Shown here piece by piece: positions 50,303-58,677 of a stretch of 64,000 nt of DNA. This DNA is from a bacterium (lineage in GTDB: Bacteria; Cyanobacteriota; Vampirovibrionia; Gastranaerophilales; Gastranaerophilaceae): positions 37,560-101,559 of the forward strand of contig JAFUSQ010000036.1 of NCBI GenBank assembly GCA_017467605.1, written 5' to 3'. Position 1 is the first letter of the stretch; each line of letters starts with the position of its first letter. Under the pieces are notes generated by a model. The model searched no databases. It had not been told where the DNA came from and worked only from the letters and a program-made list of their open reading frames with translations. A program made the translations under genes and the position numbers.

Positions 50303-51073
50303 TTACTCCTGACAATTTGACTTTATAATCTCTTGCAGAGTAACATTTGGATTCTTAAACCTTACATTCGGATTCGGTTCGGGATATGGAAATCTCTCGT
50401 TTGGAATAGGGAATTTTAAGGCTTTTTTGGGGCAAGCATTAACACAGGCAAGACAGGTTAAACAGTTTGTATTATCTTGTTTGGCTCTTTTATCAACAAT
50501 TTCAATGCAAGATTTCGGGCAGACTTTAGCACAAATTCCGCAGCCAATACAATCATCTGTCACAATATATTTATTCATATACTTAAAATCAAAATTGTAT
50601 GAAAGCATTATTTCATAGTCTTTTCTATCGGTTTCTGTTTCCGCCTTTACAAAATCTACTCTGTTTTCAATATCTTTTTTGATTTTAGCAAAATTTTCGT
50701 CTATCTTTTTGTTCATTTTTAATTGTTCCGCTAAATCATAACCGGGGAGAAAGTTATCTACCATTAAAAGTGAATTTATGTAACTAACTTTCTTGCCGAT
50801 TTCATTCATAAACCTATGTACTCTTTCTTCAACTCCACCTGTTTTATTCCCGTATGTGAGTACAAAATAAAAATAATCAGTTTCAAATTCGTTATTTTTA
50901 AGAAACTCTTTTACATTTTGAGGTATATCAAAAGCATAAGTCGGGGCGACAATACCTATCTTATCTGCCTTATATTTACCCCTTTCTTTTATTTGAGCAA
51001 TGCTATAAATTTCTTTATCTAATCTTTTTGCTATATCTAAACAATTCCCTGTTGCCGTAAAATAAAAAATCAT
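50303..51073 (-). CDS. EFR1-type flavodoxin-ferredoxin protein
   Basis: A 256-residue electron-transfer protein. The flavodoxin-like N-terminus begins MIFYFTATGNCLDIAKRLDK, with the FMN phosphate loop TATGN. It is joined to two 4Fe-4S clusters, CIGCGICAKVCPKSC and CLTCLACVNACPKKAL (about 172-215). Such proteins supply low-potential electrons in anaerobes. GGAGTTTAAGAT lies before the ATG. It is encoded between the two hydrolase genes in the HxlR-linked operon, which suggests a reductive or detoxifying pathway. Confidence 0.9.
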   Translation of the reverse strand: MIFYFTATGNCLDIAKRLDKEIYSIAQIKERGKYKADKIGIVAPTYAFDIPQNVKEFLKNNEFETDYFYFVLTYGNKTGGVEERVHRFMNEIGKKVSYINSLLMVDNFLPGYDLAEQLKMNKKIDENFAKIKKDIENRVDFVKAETETDRKDYEIMLSYNFDFKYMNKYIVTDDCIGCGICAKVCPKSCIEIVDKRAKQDNTNCLTCLACVNACPKKALKFPIPNERFPYPEPNPNVRFKNPNVTLQEIIKSNCQE

Positions 51074-51076
51074 ATC

Positions 51077-52042
51077 TTAAACTCCTAATTTATCACTAAA
51101 GAACTCATTTAATTTATTTACCCCCATTGTAACATAAGGTTCTTTATAATAAAGTTCAATGTGTGTTGCACCATCTATAATATAAAGTTCAGAAGTTTCA
51201 GGAACTTTTGCGTGGGATTCAACTGAAAAATATTTTGTGCCGGCATTACTTCCCGCAATAAATAACATTGGTCGTGGGGAACACATTTCAACATTAGATA
51301 GTGCAGTAAAATTAATTATTGAATCAGTTTTTGAGAACACCATTTTGTTTACGGAATTAGGGTGTTTGGCAGGTGATACCCGATAATATTCATAGCCTTC
51401 CCAATAATCGTGAGCCAAACCTTTTGCAAGTTCTTCCGTTGGCGGAACATACCACGAATAATATGTTTCATCATTATTTGCTTCTTTTGTTCTTTGATTA
51501 GCAATTTGTTCTAATGTTTGTTCTAATTGCTCTTTATATTCTTTAGTTCTGCCAAGTCCGTTTCTGAACATATCCCCTAAATCAGCCATTGAAACTGTTG
51601 CTACTGCTTTTATTCTTAAATCTGTTTGTGCGGCATTAACGACATAACCGCCTGAAGCACACATTCCCATTGCACCGATTTTATCAATATTTACATCTTC
51701 TCTTGTTGTTAAATAATCAACGGCACATCTGATATCTTCAACTCTCATTTGAGGATCTTCAAGATAACGCGGTTCGCCACCTGATTCCCCTTGATAACTT
51801 GCATCAAAGGTTAAAGTTAAGAATCCAAGTTCAGCGAGCATTGCACCATAAACACCCGCCGTTTGTTCTTTAACTCCGCCTGACGGGTGTCCGATTACTA
51901 TTGCAGTTAATTTACCGTTTGAATTTTTTGGCTTATATAAATTTCCTGCCATTAACCAAGTTCTGTTTTTAAATTTGACAGGTTCAACAGTAATTTTATT
52001 TTCTAATTCTTTTATAACTTCTTGATAATACTTGTCTTTCAT
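51077..52042 (-). CDS. Cytoplasmic alpha/beta hydrolase with Cys nucleophile position
   Basis: A 321-residue enzyme of the YcjY/dienelactone hydrolase type. VIGHPSGGVKEQTAGVYGAM forms the oxyanion region and GMCASGGYVVNAAQTD the nucleophile elbow with Cys. FIAGSNAGT and IDGATHIELYY contribute acid and His. AAAGGAGAGAAAAA precedes the ATG. It is the first gene behind the HxlR operator and probably the main target of that regulator. It is about 40 percent similar in motifs to the secreted copy at the operon end, by eye. Confidence 0.85.
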   Translation of the reverse strand: MKDKYYQEVIKELENKITVEPVKFKNRTWLMAGNLYKPKNSNGKLTAIVIGHPSGGVKEQTAGVYGAMLAELGFLTLTFDASYQGESGGEPRYLEDPQMRVEDIRCAVDYLTTREDVNIDKIGAMGMCASGGYVVNAAQTDLRIKAVATVSMADLGDMFRNGLGRTKEYKEQLEQTLEQIANQRTKEANNDETYYSWYVPPTEELAKGLAHDYWEGYEYYRVSPAKHPNSVNKMVFSKTDSIINFTALSNVEMCSPRPMLFIAGSNAGTKYFSVESHAKVPETSELYIIDGATHIELYYKEPYVTMGVNKLNEFFSDKLGV

Positions 52043-52055
52043 TTTTTCTCTCCTT

Positions 52056-52076
52056 TTAGTATAGTAATTATACTAA
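52056..52076. promoter_or_regulatory. Inverted-repeat operator of the HxlR regulator
   Basis: TTAGTATA-gtaat-TATACTAA is a perfect 8-bp inverted repeat in the divergent region between the hydrolase and HxlR genes. A second TACTTAGTA-like half-site lies near 52113. Confidence 0.75.
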
Positions 52077-52146
52077 TGTATAAAAATACTATCAAGTACG
52101 CAGAAATTTTATACTTAGTATTTTTTTAATACCAAAGGAATTAATT

Positions 52147-52518
52147 ATGAAAAAACCTATGTCTTATGAAGAATTTGTAAAAAGAATGAAATCAGACACT
52201 CTTGAAACCCCAAACGGCAACTGTCCTGCTGAACAAATTTTAAGAGTTTTTCAGGGAAAATGGAAAGATGAAATTTTGTATTGTCTTTGTATGTATGATT
52301 CAATCCGTTTTGGCGAATTAAAAAAACTTTTAACAGGAATAACAAATACAATGCTGACTTCTGCCCTTCGGGATTTAGAAAGTGACGGATTTATTGAAAG
52401 AAAACAATTTAATGAAATACCACCACATGTAGAATATTCATTTACGGAAAAAGGCAAAGATTTAATGCCTATATTTTACGAAATGGCAATGTGGGGTATG
52501 AAGTGGGCGGATAAATAA
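52147..52518 (+). CDS. HxlR-family transcriptional regulator
   Basis: A 123-residue winged-helix protein. CPAEQILRVFQGKWKDEILY is the family's N-terminal signature (the Cys before the helix is often a redox or electrophile sensor), followed by FGELKKLLTGITNTMLTSAL and the wing VEYSFTEKGKDLMP. AAAGGAATTAATT lies upstream. It reads away from the hydrolase operon and shares a palindromic operator with it, so it probably controls that operon in response to reactive electrophiles. Confidence 0.92.
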   Translation: MKKPMSYEEFVKRMKSDTLETPNGNCPAEQILRVFQGKWKDEILYCLCMYDSIRFGELKKLLTGITNTMLTSALRDLESDGFIERKQFNEIPPHVEYSFTEKGKDLMPIFYEMAMWGMKWADK

Positions 52519-52583
52519 AGTATTGGAAATCGTAGCAAAGGTTTATGATACTTTATCAAAAGACTAATTGAAAATATTATATT

Positions 52584-52622
52584 AAAGGGTTTCGGTTTAC
52601 AACGGCTGAAACTCTTTTATTT
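52584..52622 (+). terminator. Terminator of the HxlR gene
   Basis: AAAGGGTTTCGG (52584-52595) pairs with CTGAAACTCTTT (52606-52617) with two G-U pairs, followed by TATTTTACT. It overlaps the distal end of the SMR pseudogene on the other strand. Confidence 0.75.
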
Positions 52623-52931
52623 TACTAATCTTAACCCGATTGTGCTTATTATAATCAAAACTATAAATAAAATCTTCTAAAAAGAAAAAGTTTCGTGAAA
52701 AAAGAAAAACCCTATTAAGGAAACAAGCACGATTCCCAATGCACCCCAAACGGCATAGGCTATACTTATATCTATAGTTCTAAATGCCAATGATAAAAAG
52801 TAAAAACACAAAATATACCCGATAACCGTACCTATTGAGGGCAAAAGAACCGTAAATCCGTTTGTCATTTTTAAACATGCGGTGGCAACCGTTTCAAATA
52901 TTATCGCTAAAAATAAAAATAGCCAATTCAT
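52617..52931 (-). pseudogene. SMR-type small multidrug transporter with in-frame amber codon
   Basis: The frame from ATG 52931 (MNWLFLFLAIIFETVATACL) encodes an EmrE-like protein with membrane helices 1-3: the conserved Glu13-14 region of helix 1 (IFETVATA), GYILCFYFLSLAF and YAVWGALGIVLVSLIGFFFF. It stops at a TAG (52677-52679) after 84 residues. In the same frame KILFIVLIIISTIGLRLVK follows to a TAA at 52617, which is exactly the missing fourth helix. A full gene would have 102 codons. It overlaps the upstream GNAT gene by four bases. It is either a point-mutation pseudogene or is read through. Confidence 0.8.
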
Positions 52932-53338
52932 AGATTTTTCACCATTCTTATATGTTCGCAATATTCATCAAAGTAAATATCGCCGATTTTATTATATCCT
53001 AATTTTTCATAAAACTCTGAAACTCTTACTTGTGCGGAAACTTCTATTATTTTACCGCCTTCGTTTTTTATTTCAGTTTCGGCAATTTGCATAATTTTAT
53101 TACCAAGATGTTTCCCACGATATTCCTTAATTATTGCAACTCTGCCAATGTGGTAAATTTCACCCTCTTTAAAATAACGGCACGTAGCAATCGGCATTTC
53201 ATTGTCATACAAAACAATGTGCGTGCAGGTTTTATCTATTTGGTCAAACTCATCTTTAAACCCCTGTTCATCAACAAAAACAGATGTTCTGATTTTTATA
53301 ATATCGTCATTCAAACCAATAAACTTTTTATGTTCCAT
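52928..53338 (-). CDS. GNAT acetyltransferase (ElaA-like)
   Basis: A 136-residue N-acetyltransferase. It begins near IIKIRTSVFVDEQGFKDEFD, a feature of the ElaA group, and has the acetyl-CoA loop RVAIIKEYRGKHLGNKIMQI and the end AQVRVSEFYEKLGYNKIGDI. The substrate is unknown. The ribosome site is weak. It is followed with overlap by the SMR transporter frame, so the two were made from one transcript. Confidence 0.88.
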   Translation of the reverse strand: MEHKKFIGLNDDIIKIRTSVFVDEQGFKDEFDQIDKTCTHIVLYDNEMPIATCRYFKEGEIYHIGRVAIIKEYRGKHLGNKIMQIAETEIKNEGGKIIEVSAQVRVSEFYEKLGYNKIGDIYFDEYCEHIRMVKNL

Positions 53339-53403
53339 AATTTTATGCTACCATAAAACCAGATAGAACTGCTATGGGTGGTATATTATAGTAATATATT
53401 GTT

Positions 53404-53712
53404 ATGATGAAAAAAGTTTTAATTTTAACAGGGATAATTTTTATATTAGTGATACTTTATTATAAAGTCTTTTCTATAAATGCCCTTAGGGAGGCAAGAA
53501 GAGTTGACGGTATAGTTGAACCTGTCTATACGCAGGATTGTTTTCCAAGAACATTAGAGCGTAACGGCGTAACAAAAAGATGTTTTGAAAGAGCAAATTT
53601 AGGACAGACTATTTTTTGCTTCAAGTCTGAAATTGAAACGATAGAAGAATATTATAAAAAAGGACAAGATAAGGATCCTTTAAACGGAACCAAAAATTTT
53701 TGCGCGAATTAG
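53404..53712 (+). CDS. Small exported or membrane-anchored protein with four cysteines
   Basis: A 102-residue protein with an N-terminal hydrophobic span (VLILTGIIFILVILYYKVF) and a soluble part containing Cys46, Cys60, Cys72 and Cys100, which could form two disulfides outside the cytoplasm. No ribosome site is evident before the two adjacent ATGs. It is convergent with, and overlaps by four bases, the secreted-protein gene. No family is recognised. Confidence 0.6.
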   Translation: MMKKVLILTGIIFILVILYYKVFSINALREARRVDGIVEPVYTQDCFPRTLERNGVTKRCFERANLGQTIFCFKSEIETIEEYYKKGQDKDPLNGTKNFCAN

Positions 53713-55322
53713 TTCTCAGGATGTAATTTTTTAACCATTTGGCAATACATCTGAACCTGAGTTTTAACCCCTTCTTTTATACATTCTTTCATAAGATTTT
53801 TTATATATTCTCTTTTATATTGTCCTTTATGATATTCAAAATAAAACCCGTCTAACGTAACTTTTTTAATATCGTCACCTGCCGGAGAACCAAAATCACC
53901 AGCGAATTTGTCCGCACTTTCTATTGTTACAAATTCAATATTGTTTCTTTCTTCTTTTGTATTTGCAGGAGATTTTATTACTTCTAATTTTTTATCCGAC
54001 ATATAGAATTTAATATCTTTAATTCCGTTGTTATAATAAAGATAATTTTTTGATTGCGTAAATGGAGTCTTGCTTTCAATTAGTCCGAGCGGATAGACAA
54101 AACCATTTTTAGCAAAGTAATAAAACAAACCTTGATTAGAATTATTATTTTTATCAACTTTATTTGTAATAATTAAAATGCGTTCTTTTGATTTATTTAT
54201 TTTTACGGTTGTGTAATAGTAATCCTTTGGAAATTCCTCCAATACAACAGAATAATCAAAATAATCTTTTTTAGGGTTATATTTATCTTTTAATTTACCG
54301 GTTATTTGTATATTATTTAAAGGTATATAATCAAATCTTTCATATTTTTCAAAGATTTTTTTTCTTTCTCTGAATTCTTTTTCAGGATAATTTTCCCATT
54401 GTTCATCACTATATGAAATAAAATAAGGGTTTTTAGGGTTTGTGTAACCGTCATATTTAAAACTTACCTGTGGGAAAAGTTCTGTTGAATTTTCAACCAA
54501 ATTATAAACATCAACTCCGCTTTCAGCGGAACCCGATGAATACTCCCTGCAAACGAAAGAATTGTCACAAACATAGTATCTGTTTCTGCTTCCACCGCTA
54601 ATCATGTGTTGAGGCTTTCTATCAACCATTGTGTAAATATCATAAATTACACCTTTCCAATTCCCTTCTGCAATTTCACCGATTACAAGTTCGTCTATGC
54701 CATCTGCGTTTATATCATAATACGCATATCCGACTTTATTTGAAGGAATAATATTATACATATAGCTCATATTTTCTTTTTCAAGTTTAGACGAATCCCA
54801 TTTTTCAATCAGTGCGGTTTTATGTTTTTCTAAAATGCTTTTATACAAATCCTCTCCACGCATACCTTGATTTTTATAATAAACAGAGCCATTTACTCCT
54901 GTTATATTTGTCCTTTCACCTAAATCATAAAGAAGTTTGAATGAATCAGGAGGATTTACTCCTTTTGTATAATCATACTGGACATCTGTCGGGTGTTTTA
55001 GAACAATGTCATGCAAATTTCCTTTTTTATCAGTTAATTCGCCAAGCTTTCTGCTCCCCGGAAGAACTGCATGATCAGAGGGGTTTTTATATGCTTTTAT
55101 CCCGAAAGTAAATCCGCCAAAACCTGCATTTTTTGATTCTTTGTGATATATAGAAATTTTATCTTTTTCTTTTTTGAATGTATATGAACCTTTCAAATTT
55201 TGCGGTAGTGATATTGAAAATAGCCTGTTTTTCAAAATAGTGTCAGTATTGTCTTGAGCTTGCGCATGTATCGGATACATAAACCATATTAAAGTTATTA
55301 TTAGTAATATATATCTTTTCAT
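53709..55322 (-). CDS. Secreted protein with EF-hand/VCBS-like segment
   Basis: A 537-residue exported protein with a signal peptide (ILLIITLIWFMYPIHAQA). The segment YAYYDINADGIDELVIGEIA (about 203-222) has the Ca-binding loop D-I-N-A-D-G-I-D-E-L found in VCBS/FG-GAP-type proteins of gut bacteria. The flanking regions are mostly beta and unrecognised. GAGGAATAAAAT precedes the ATG. It follows the VanX-like gene by three bases, so both are in one envelope-related operon. The function is unknown. Confidence 0.75.
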   Translation of the reverse strand: MKRYILLIITLIWFMYPIHAQAQDNTDTILKNRLFSISLPQNLKGSYTFKKEKDKISIYHKESKNAGFGGFTFGIKAYKNPSDHAVLPGSRKLGELTDKKGNLHDIVLKHPTDVQYDYTKGVNPPDSFKLLYDLGERTNITGVNGSVYYKNQGMRGEDLYKSILEKHKTALIEKWDSSKLEKENMSYMYNIIPSNKVGYAYYDINADGIDELVIGEIAEGNWKGVIYDIYTMVDRKPQHMISGGSRNRYYVCDNSFVCREYSSGSAESGVDVYNLVENSTELFPQVSFKYDGYTNPKNPYFISYSDEQWENYPEKEFRERKKIFEKYERFDYIPLNNIQITGKLKDKYNPKKDYFDYSVVLEEFPKDYYYTTVKINKSKERILIITNKVDKNNNSNQGLFYYFAKNGFVYPLGLIESKTPFTQSKNYLYYNNGIKDIKFYMSDKKLEVIKSPANTKEERNNIEFVTIESADKFAGDFGSPAGDDIKKVTLDGFYFEYHKGQYKREYIKNLMKECIKEGVKTQVQMYCQMVKKLHPEN

Positions 55323-55325
55323 ATT

Positions 55326-56006
55326 TTATTCCTCAATATCAAAATCAAAGTATGTGTCTTTGTACGGTTCGTCTTTCAAAGTAAAATGCCACCATTCTGA
55401 ATCTAAACCCTTAAATCCTGCTTTAATCATTGCATCATGCAGAATTTTTCTGTTTTTCTTTTGTTCTTTTGTGAGTTTTTTGTAATCAGGGTGTGAGATT
55501 TCTGAAAATAAATCAAAAGTTCCGCCCATATCAATAAATGTGCCGTCTTTTTTGATTATAGTTAAATCAACCGTTGAACCTCTTGAATGTCCTGATTTTG
55601 CCATAATATACTGTCCTTCAAGAAGCTGTGATTTTTTAAGTTTAGGGTAGAAAGTTTTATCGCCTTCGTTATTTGGGTTATTAATCCATTCAACAAAATC
55701 ATCAACAGCTTTTTGAGGTCTATAGGTATCCCAAATTAAAAGTCTGTAACCTTGTTTTCTTAAATCTTCTGCCGCTATTGCTAATGCTTTTAAAGAATCT
55801 TTTGTCATGTATGCAATAGGTGCTTTATATCCTGCTATTCGGTGTCCTGTAAAGTTGTTATCAGAATAATAGCGAATATCATAAGCAGCATCATAAATAA
55901 CATCAGAAACCTTTTGAAAATCGCTTTTGTCGGTTGAAATTGTATCCGCAAATGCAAACGGAACAAGTGTTAAGCACATTACAAAAGTTAAAATAAATTT
56001 TTTCAT
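55326..56006 (-). CDS. D-alanyl-D-alanine dipeptidase (VanX/DdpX family)
   Basis: A 226-residue exported zinc dipeptidase with a signal peptide (MKKFILTFVMCLTLVPFAFA). The zinc and catalytic motifs are SGHSRGSTVDLT (His, Asp) and SEWWHFTL (Glu, His), with the substrate region WDTYRPQKAVDDF. It hydrolyses D-Ala-D-Ala, probably for peptidoglycan fragment reuse rather than vancomycin resistance, because no vanHA genes are near. The ATG at 56006 follows AGAGGTGGAAAGAAT; the longer frame to 56027 overlaps that site. Confidence 0.92.
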   Translation of the reverse strand: MKKFILTFVMCLTLVPFAFADTISTDKSDFQKVSDVIYDAAYDIRYYSDNNFTGHRIAGYKAPIAYMTKDSLKALAIAAEDLRKQGYRLLIWDTYRPQKAVDDFVEWINNPNNEGDKTFYPKLKKSQLLEGQYIMAKSGHSRGSTVDLTIIKKDGTFIDMGGTFDLFSEISHPDYKKLTKEQKKNRKILHDAMIKAGFKGLDSEWWHFTLKDEPYKDTYFDFDIEE

Positions 56007-56115
56007 ATTCTTTCCACCTCTCGACAATATTTAAATACAAAATTTATAGTCCTACTGCACATTCCAAGAATAACACGAATAAGAAGATTAAATTATTTTA
56101 TGCTACTATAAACCT

Positions 56116-56679
56116 ATGAAAGAAATAGAAAAACTTGAAACAGGATTAGAATATAATTTTTATGACGAAGAAGTCGTAAAACGCAAGAAAAATGCCATAG
56201 TTATGTGCGAAAAATATAATTCAATTAATCCTATGGATTTTGAACTGTTATCACAAACTATGAAGGAAATGTTGGGTTCTGTAGGCGAAGGCGTTTTTAT
56301 AAACCAAAGATTTAATTGTGATAATGGTAAAAATATACATATAGGAAACGATTTTCTTTCAAATTATGATCTGACAATTTTGGATATTGCCCCCGTTTAT
56401 ATCGGTGACCACGTAATGATAGGTCCTAATACTTTAATCACAACTGTCGGACACCCATTATCACCAAAGGGCAGACGTCAGCATTTGGCACAGGCAAAAC
56501 CCATAAAAATCGGGAATGATGTATGGATAGGCGGGAATGTTACAATTCTACCGGGGGTAAATATCGGGAATAATGTTGTAATTGCAGCAGGAGCTGTTGT
56601 AACCAAAGATATTCCTGATAATTGTGTTGTAGGCGGAATCCCTGCTAAAAAAATTAAAGATATAGAAAACGATTTGTAG
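56116..56679 (+). CDS. Maltose/galactoside O-acetyltransferase
   Basis: A 187-residue hexapeptide acetyltransferase. The N-terminal Mac domain includes [20 protein letters not shown]. The beta-helix spans about 65-180 with [20 protein letters not shown], catalytic HPLSPKGRR (His) and [20 protein letters not shown], ending in [10 protein letters not shown]. This is a full-length family member, more canonical than the copy at 49708-50280. No clear Shine-Dalgarno site precedes the ATG. The sequence after it holds a candidate RNA. Confidence 0.9.
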   Translation: MKEIEKLETGLEYNFYDEEVVKRKKNAIVMCEKYNSINPMDFELLSQTMKEMLGSVGEGVFINQRFNCDNGKNIHIGNDFLSNYDLTILDIAPVYIGDHVMIGPNTLITTVGHPLSPKGRRQHLAQAKPIKIGNDVWIGGNVTILPGVNIGNNVVIAAGAVVTKDIPDNCVVGGIPAKKIKDIENDL

Positions 56680-56704
56680 ATTAAATTCTTTATATAATTG
56701 GTTC

Positions 56705-56895
56705 GTTTTCAGTCTATGTTAAGAGAGGTACGGTATTATTGAATGATAGACTTGACTTGCTGCGAAAGCGAGTTAAGATGAATAGTGATATAGCAAGCGT
56801 TTTAAGACTAAACAGGTTCGGGTTCAACCTGGACAGTTTTAAGGACTTGTGTATATCGTAACCATGAATACCTCTATGTATATTGGGTTTTTTAT
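56705..56895 (+). ncRNA. Candidate rod-shaped small RNA (about 190 nt)
   Basis: Distant segments pair: AGAGGTA (56724-56730) with TACCTCT (56869-56875), and ACGGTAT (56730-56736) with ATATCGT (56853-56859). Inside are an 11-bp hairpin (CTTGACTTGCT/AGCGAGTTAAG, 56751-56777) and CAGGTT/AACCTG (56813-56831). A TATAAT lies at 56693-56698 and a T-run follows at 56887-56892. The length and rod shape recall 6S RNA, but no conserved 6S sequence is identified. Pairing is seen; transcription is inferred. Confidence 0.45.
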
Positions 56896-56900
56896 ATTTT

Positions 56901-56936
56901 CACAGATAGTTTGAGTATCACATATAGTTTGATTAT
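56901..56936 (+). repeat. Tandem pair of 18-bp repeats, left copy 1
   Basis: CACAGATAGTTTGAGTAT (56901-56918) and CACATATAGTTTGATTAT (56919-56936) abut each other. Related pairs are at 57071-57106 and 63867-63902. Confidence 0.75.
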
Positions 56937-57070
56937 AAATAGCCATAACTCAATGTTTTTAATGATTTCAACTCTTTATCAAGTTTGAGATTTTAATAAT
57001 CATACCATTTTAAAATGCGAATTTAGTATCTCAAAACGACATCCTCAAGAAAATTGATATTACTACATCT

Positions 57071-57106
57071 CACAAATAGTTTGATTATCACAGATAGTTT
57101 GAGCAT
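57071..57106 (+). repeat. Tandem pair of 18-bp repeats, left copy 2
   Basis: CACAAATAGTTTGATTAT (57071-57088) and CACAGATAGTTTGAGCAT (57089-57106), same unit and period as the pair at 56901. They lie directly beyond the 3' end of the BsuMI/LlaJI-like operon. Nothing else is recognised between 56937 and 57173. Confidence 0.75.
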
Positions 57107-57173
57107 TCATATTCAGGTGCATTTTCAAAATCGGAATTTGGAAGAAGCTATGAAATTAAAATTAAAATATTTT

Positions 57174-58676
57174 TTATAAACTAATTTTGTTAAAATCAAA
57201 ATTAGTTTGATTATTTAAATAATAATCGTACATTATTGAAGCTTGCAAGAATTTATTTTCTATTGGAAGTAAGTCTACATTTAGACTATCTAAAATTTCT
57301 AATTTAACATTTCCTTTATCAAAAGAATATTTATTTTTATTAAAATCAGAAATATCATCCGATGGATATAAAAAACAATTTTTCACACACAAATTATGTT
57401 CTTCAATAAAACTTTTGAATGATAATTGATACATATATTGCTTTGTAATAGATTCAATTCCTGGTTGCCTTGTTATTTGATTATTCTCAAATTTTGGACA
57501 ATAATACTTTGCATCAAGTATTATAAATTTGTCGTCTTTTATGGTAACCAAATCAGGTTCAAATGTTTCTATATTCTTAGTATCTATTGCCTCAGACCAT
57601 AAAGGTTTATCTATGATTAATTTTAATGTTTTATCATTATATTGATCTGCCTGGTATTTGGATTCTAATACAATTGGTAAATTTTTTAGTTTTGTATCTA
57701 ACATATTATTTAAGACTTTTTTGCAAACATCTTCCCACACCAAATTAAAATTATTTGTTCCAAACATAGATATATTATAACCAACAGTGTTACTATAGCT
57801 TTGTTTTGCTATATATGCATATAACAATTTAAGAATCATTTGTTTTCTTGTATTAAACTCAACCCTTAATTCTTGTTCTATTTTATATAACACATATTCT
57901 TTATCGCCAAAATTAGTTAATTTTTCTTCAGATAATTCTAATTTGGGGATATCAAAGAGTTCTAATAAATCATTTTCTTCTATATTCTTTGAAATCGTTG
58001 TCAAAACACATTCATATAATCTTTTTATAAAATCAGAATTATCATTTATTGTTTTTATGGTTTCTAATTCCGTATAATATGGTTTACTTCTTGATATTAT
58101 TGCATAAGTTTCATTAACAGTTTTTTCCCATAATATTTCTCCAGAGCCATTAATTTCTGTTATATTGCGAGAATTTCTGTAAGTACCGTTTTCCAAATAA
58201 TCTTTTATTAAAAATAACTCTAATGCTAGTAAATTGAAGAATGATTTTTCTGCAGTATTATTAGTGATTTTTACTATTTGTTCTTTAGATTTATTATATT
58301 TTTCAAGAACTTTAATTACTGTTTTAAATTTCGAATCAATTTCAGCTTTATCCTTGCTATCATTTTTATCGTCATTTAAAAAATATTTTGGATATATCTT
58401 TAGAACAAAATTATTAACAATGATAATTCCAACAAAAGTCGGTACATAATAATATTGGGAATTATTTGATTCTACATCTGCAATTTCAATATCAGTATCT
58501 ACTAAATCTGATAAATCCTTCTGCTCGGCGGTTTGTTTTACCATTTTAAGAATATTGTATTCTTTTAATTTTTTTATTAAGCTAATAGATTTATTTTCAC
58601 CTAAGTTAAAATGATTTATCAAATCAAGTTTTGTGTATCTTTTCTGCTCTTTTAAAAATCTTGAAGTTATACCCAC
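57174..58676 (-). CDS. LlaJI/YdjA-type restriction endonuclease subunit
   Basis: A 500-residue nuclease subunit of a multi-gene restriction system. It has an N-terminal winged-helix region (KRYTKLDLINHFNLGENKSI), a central part with YYVPTFVGIIIVNNFVLKIY, and the PD-(D/E)XK core FEPDLVTIKDDKFIILDAKY (about 375-392; Asp, Asp and Lys visible). This resembles LlaJI R2 and BsuMI YdjA, and McrC in logic. The start is a GTG right after the stop of the McrB-like gene, with AGGA upstream. It is last in the five-gene leftward operon. Confidence 0.82.
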   Translation of the reverse strand: MGITSRFLKEQKRYTKLDLINHFNLGENKSISLIKKLKEYNILKMVKQTAEQKDLSDLVDTDIEIADVESNNSQYYYVPTFVGIIIVNNFVLKIYPKYFLNDDKNDSKDKAEIDSKFKTVIKVLEKYNKSKEQIVKITNNTAEKSFFNLLALELFLIKDYLENGTYRNSRNITEINGSGEILWEKTVNETYAIISRSKPYYTELETIKTINDNSDFIKRLYECVLTTISKNIEENDLLELFDIPKLELSEEKLTNFGDKEYVLYKIEQELRVEFNTRKQMILKLLYAYIAKQSYSNTVGYNISMFGTNNFNLVWEDVCKKVLNNMLDTKLKNLPIVLESKYQADQYNDKTLKLIIDKPLWSEAIDTKNIETFEPDLVTIKDDKFIILDAKYYCPKFENNQITRQPGIESITKQYMYQLSFKSFIEEHNLCVKNCFLYPSDDISDFNKNKYSFDKGNVKLEILDSLNVDLLPIENKFLQASIMYDYYLNNQTNFDFNKISL

Positions 58677-58677
58677 A

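Noticed and set aside
56797..56850. tRNA or tmRNA because of a GGTTC-containing hairpin
   Set aside because: The hairpin CAGGTT/AACCTG has no proper T-loop sequence, and no acceptor or anticodon arm can be formed around it.
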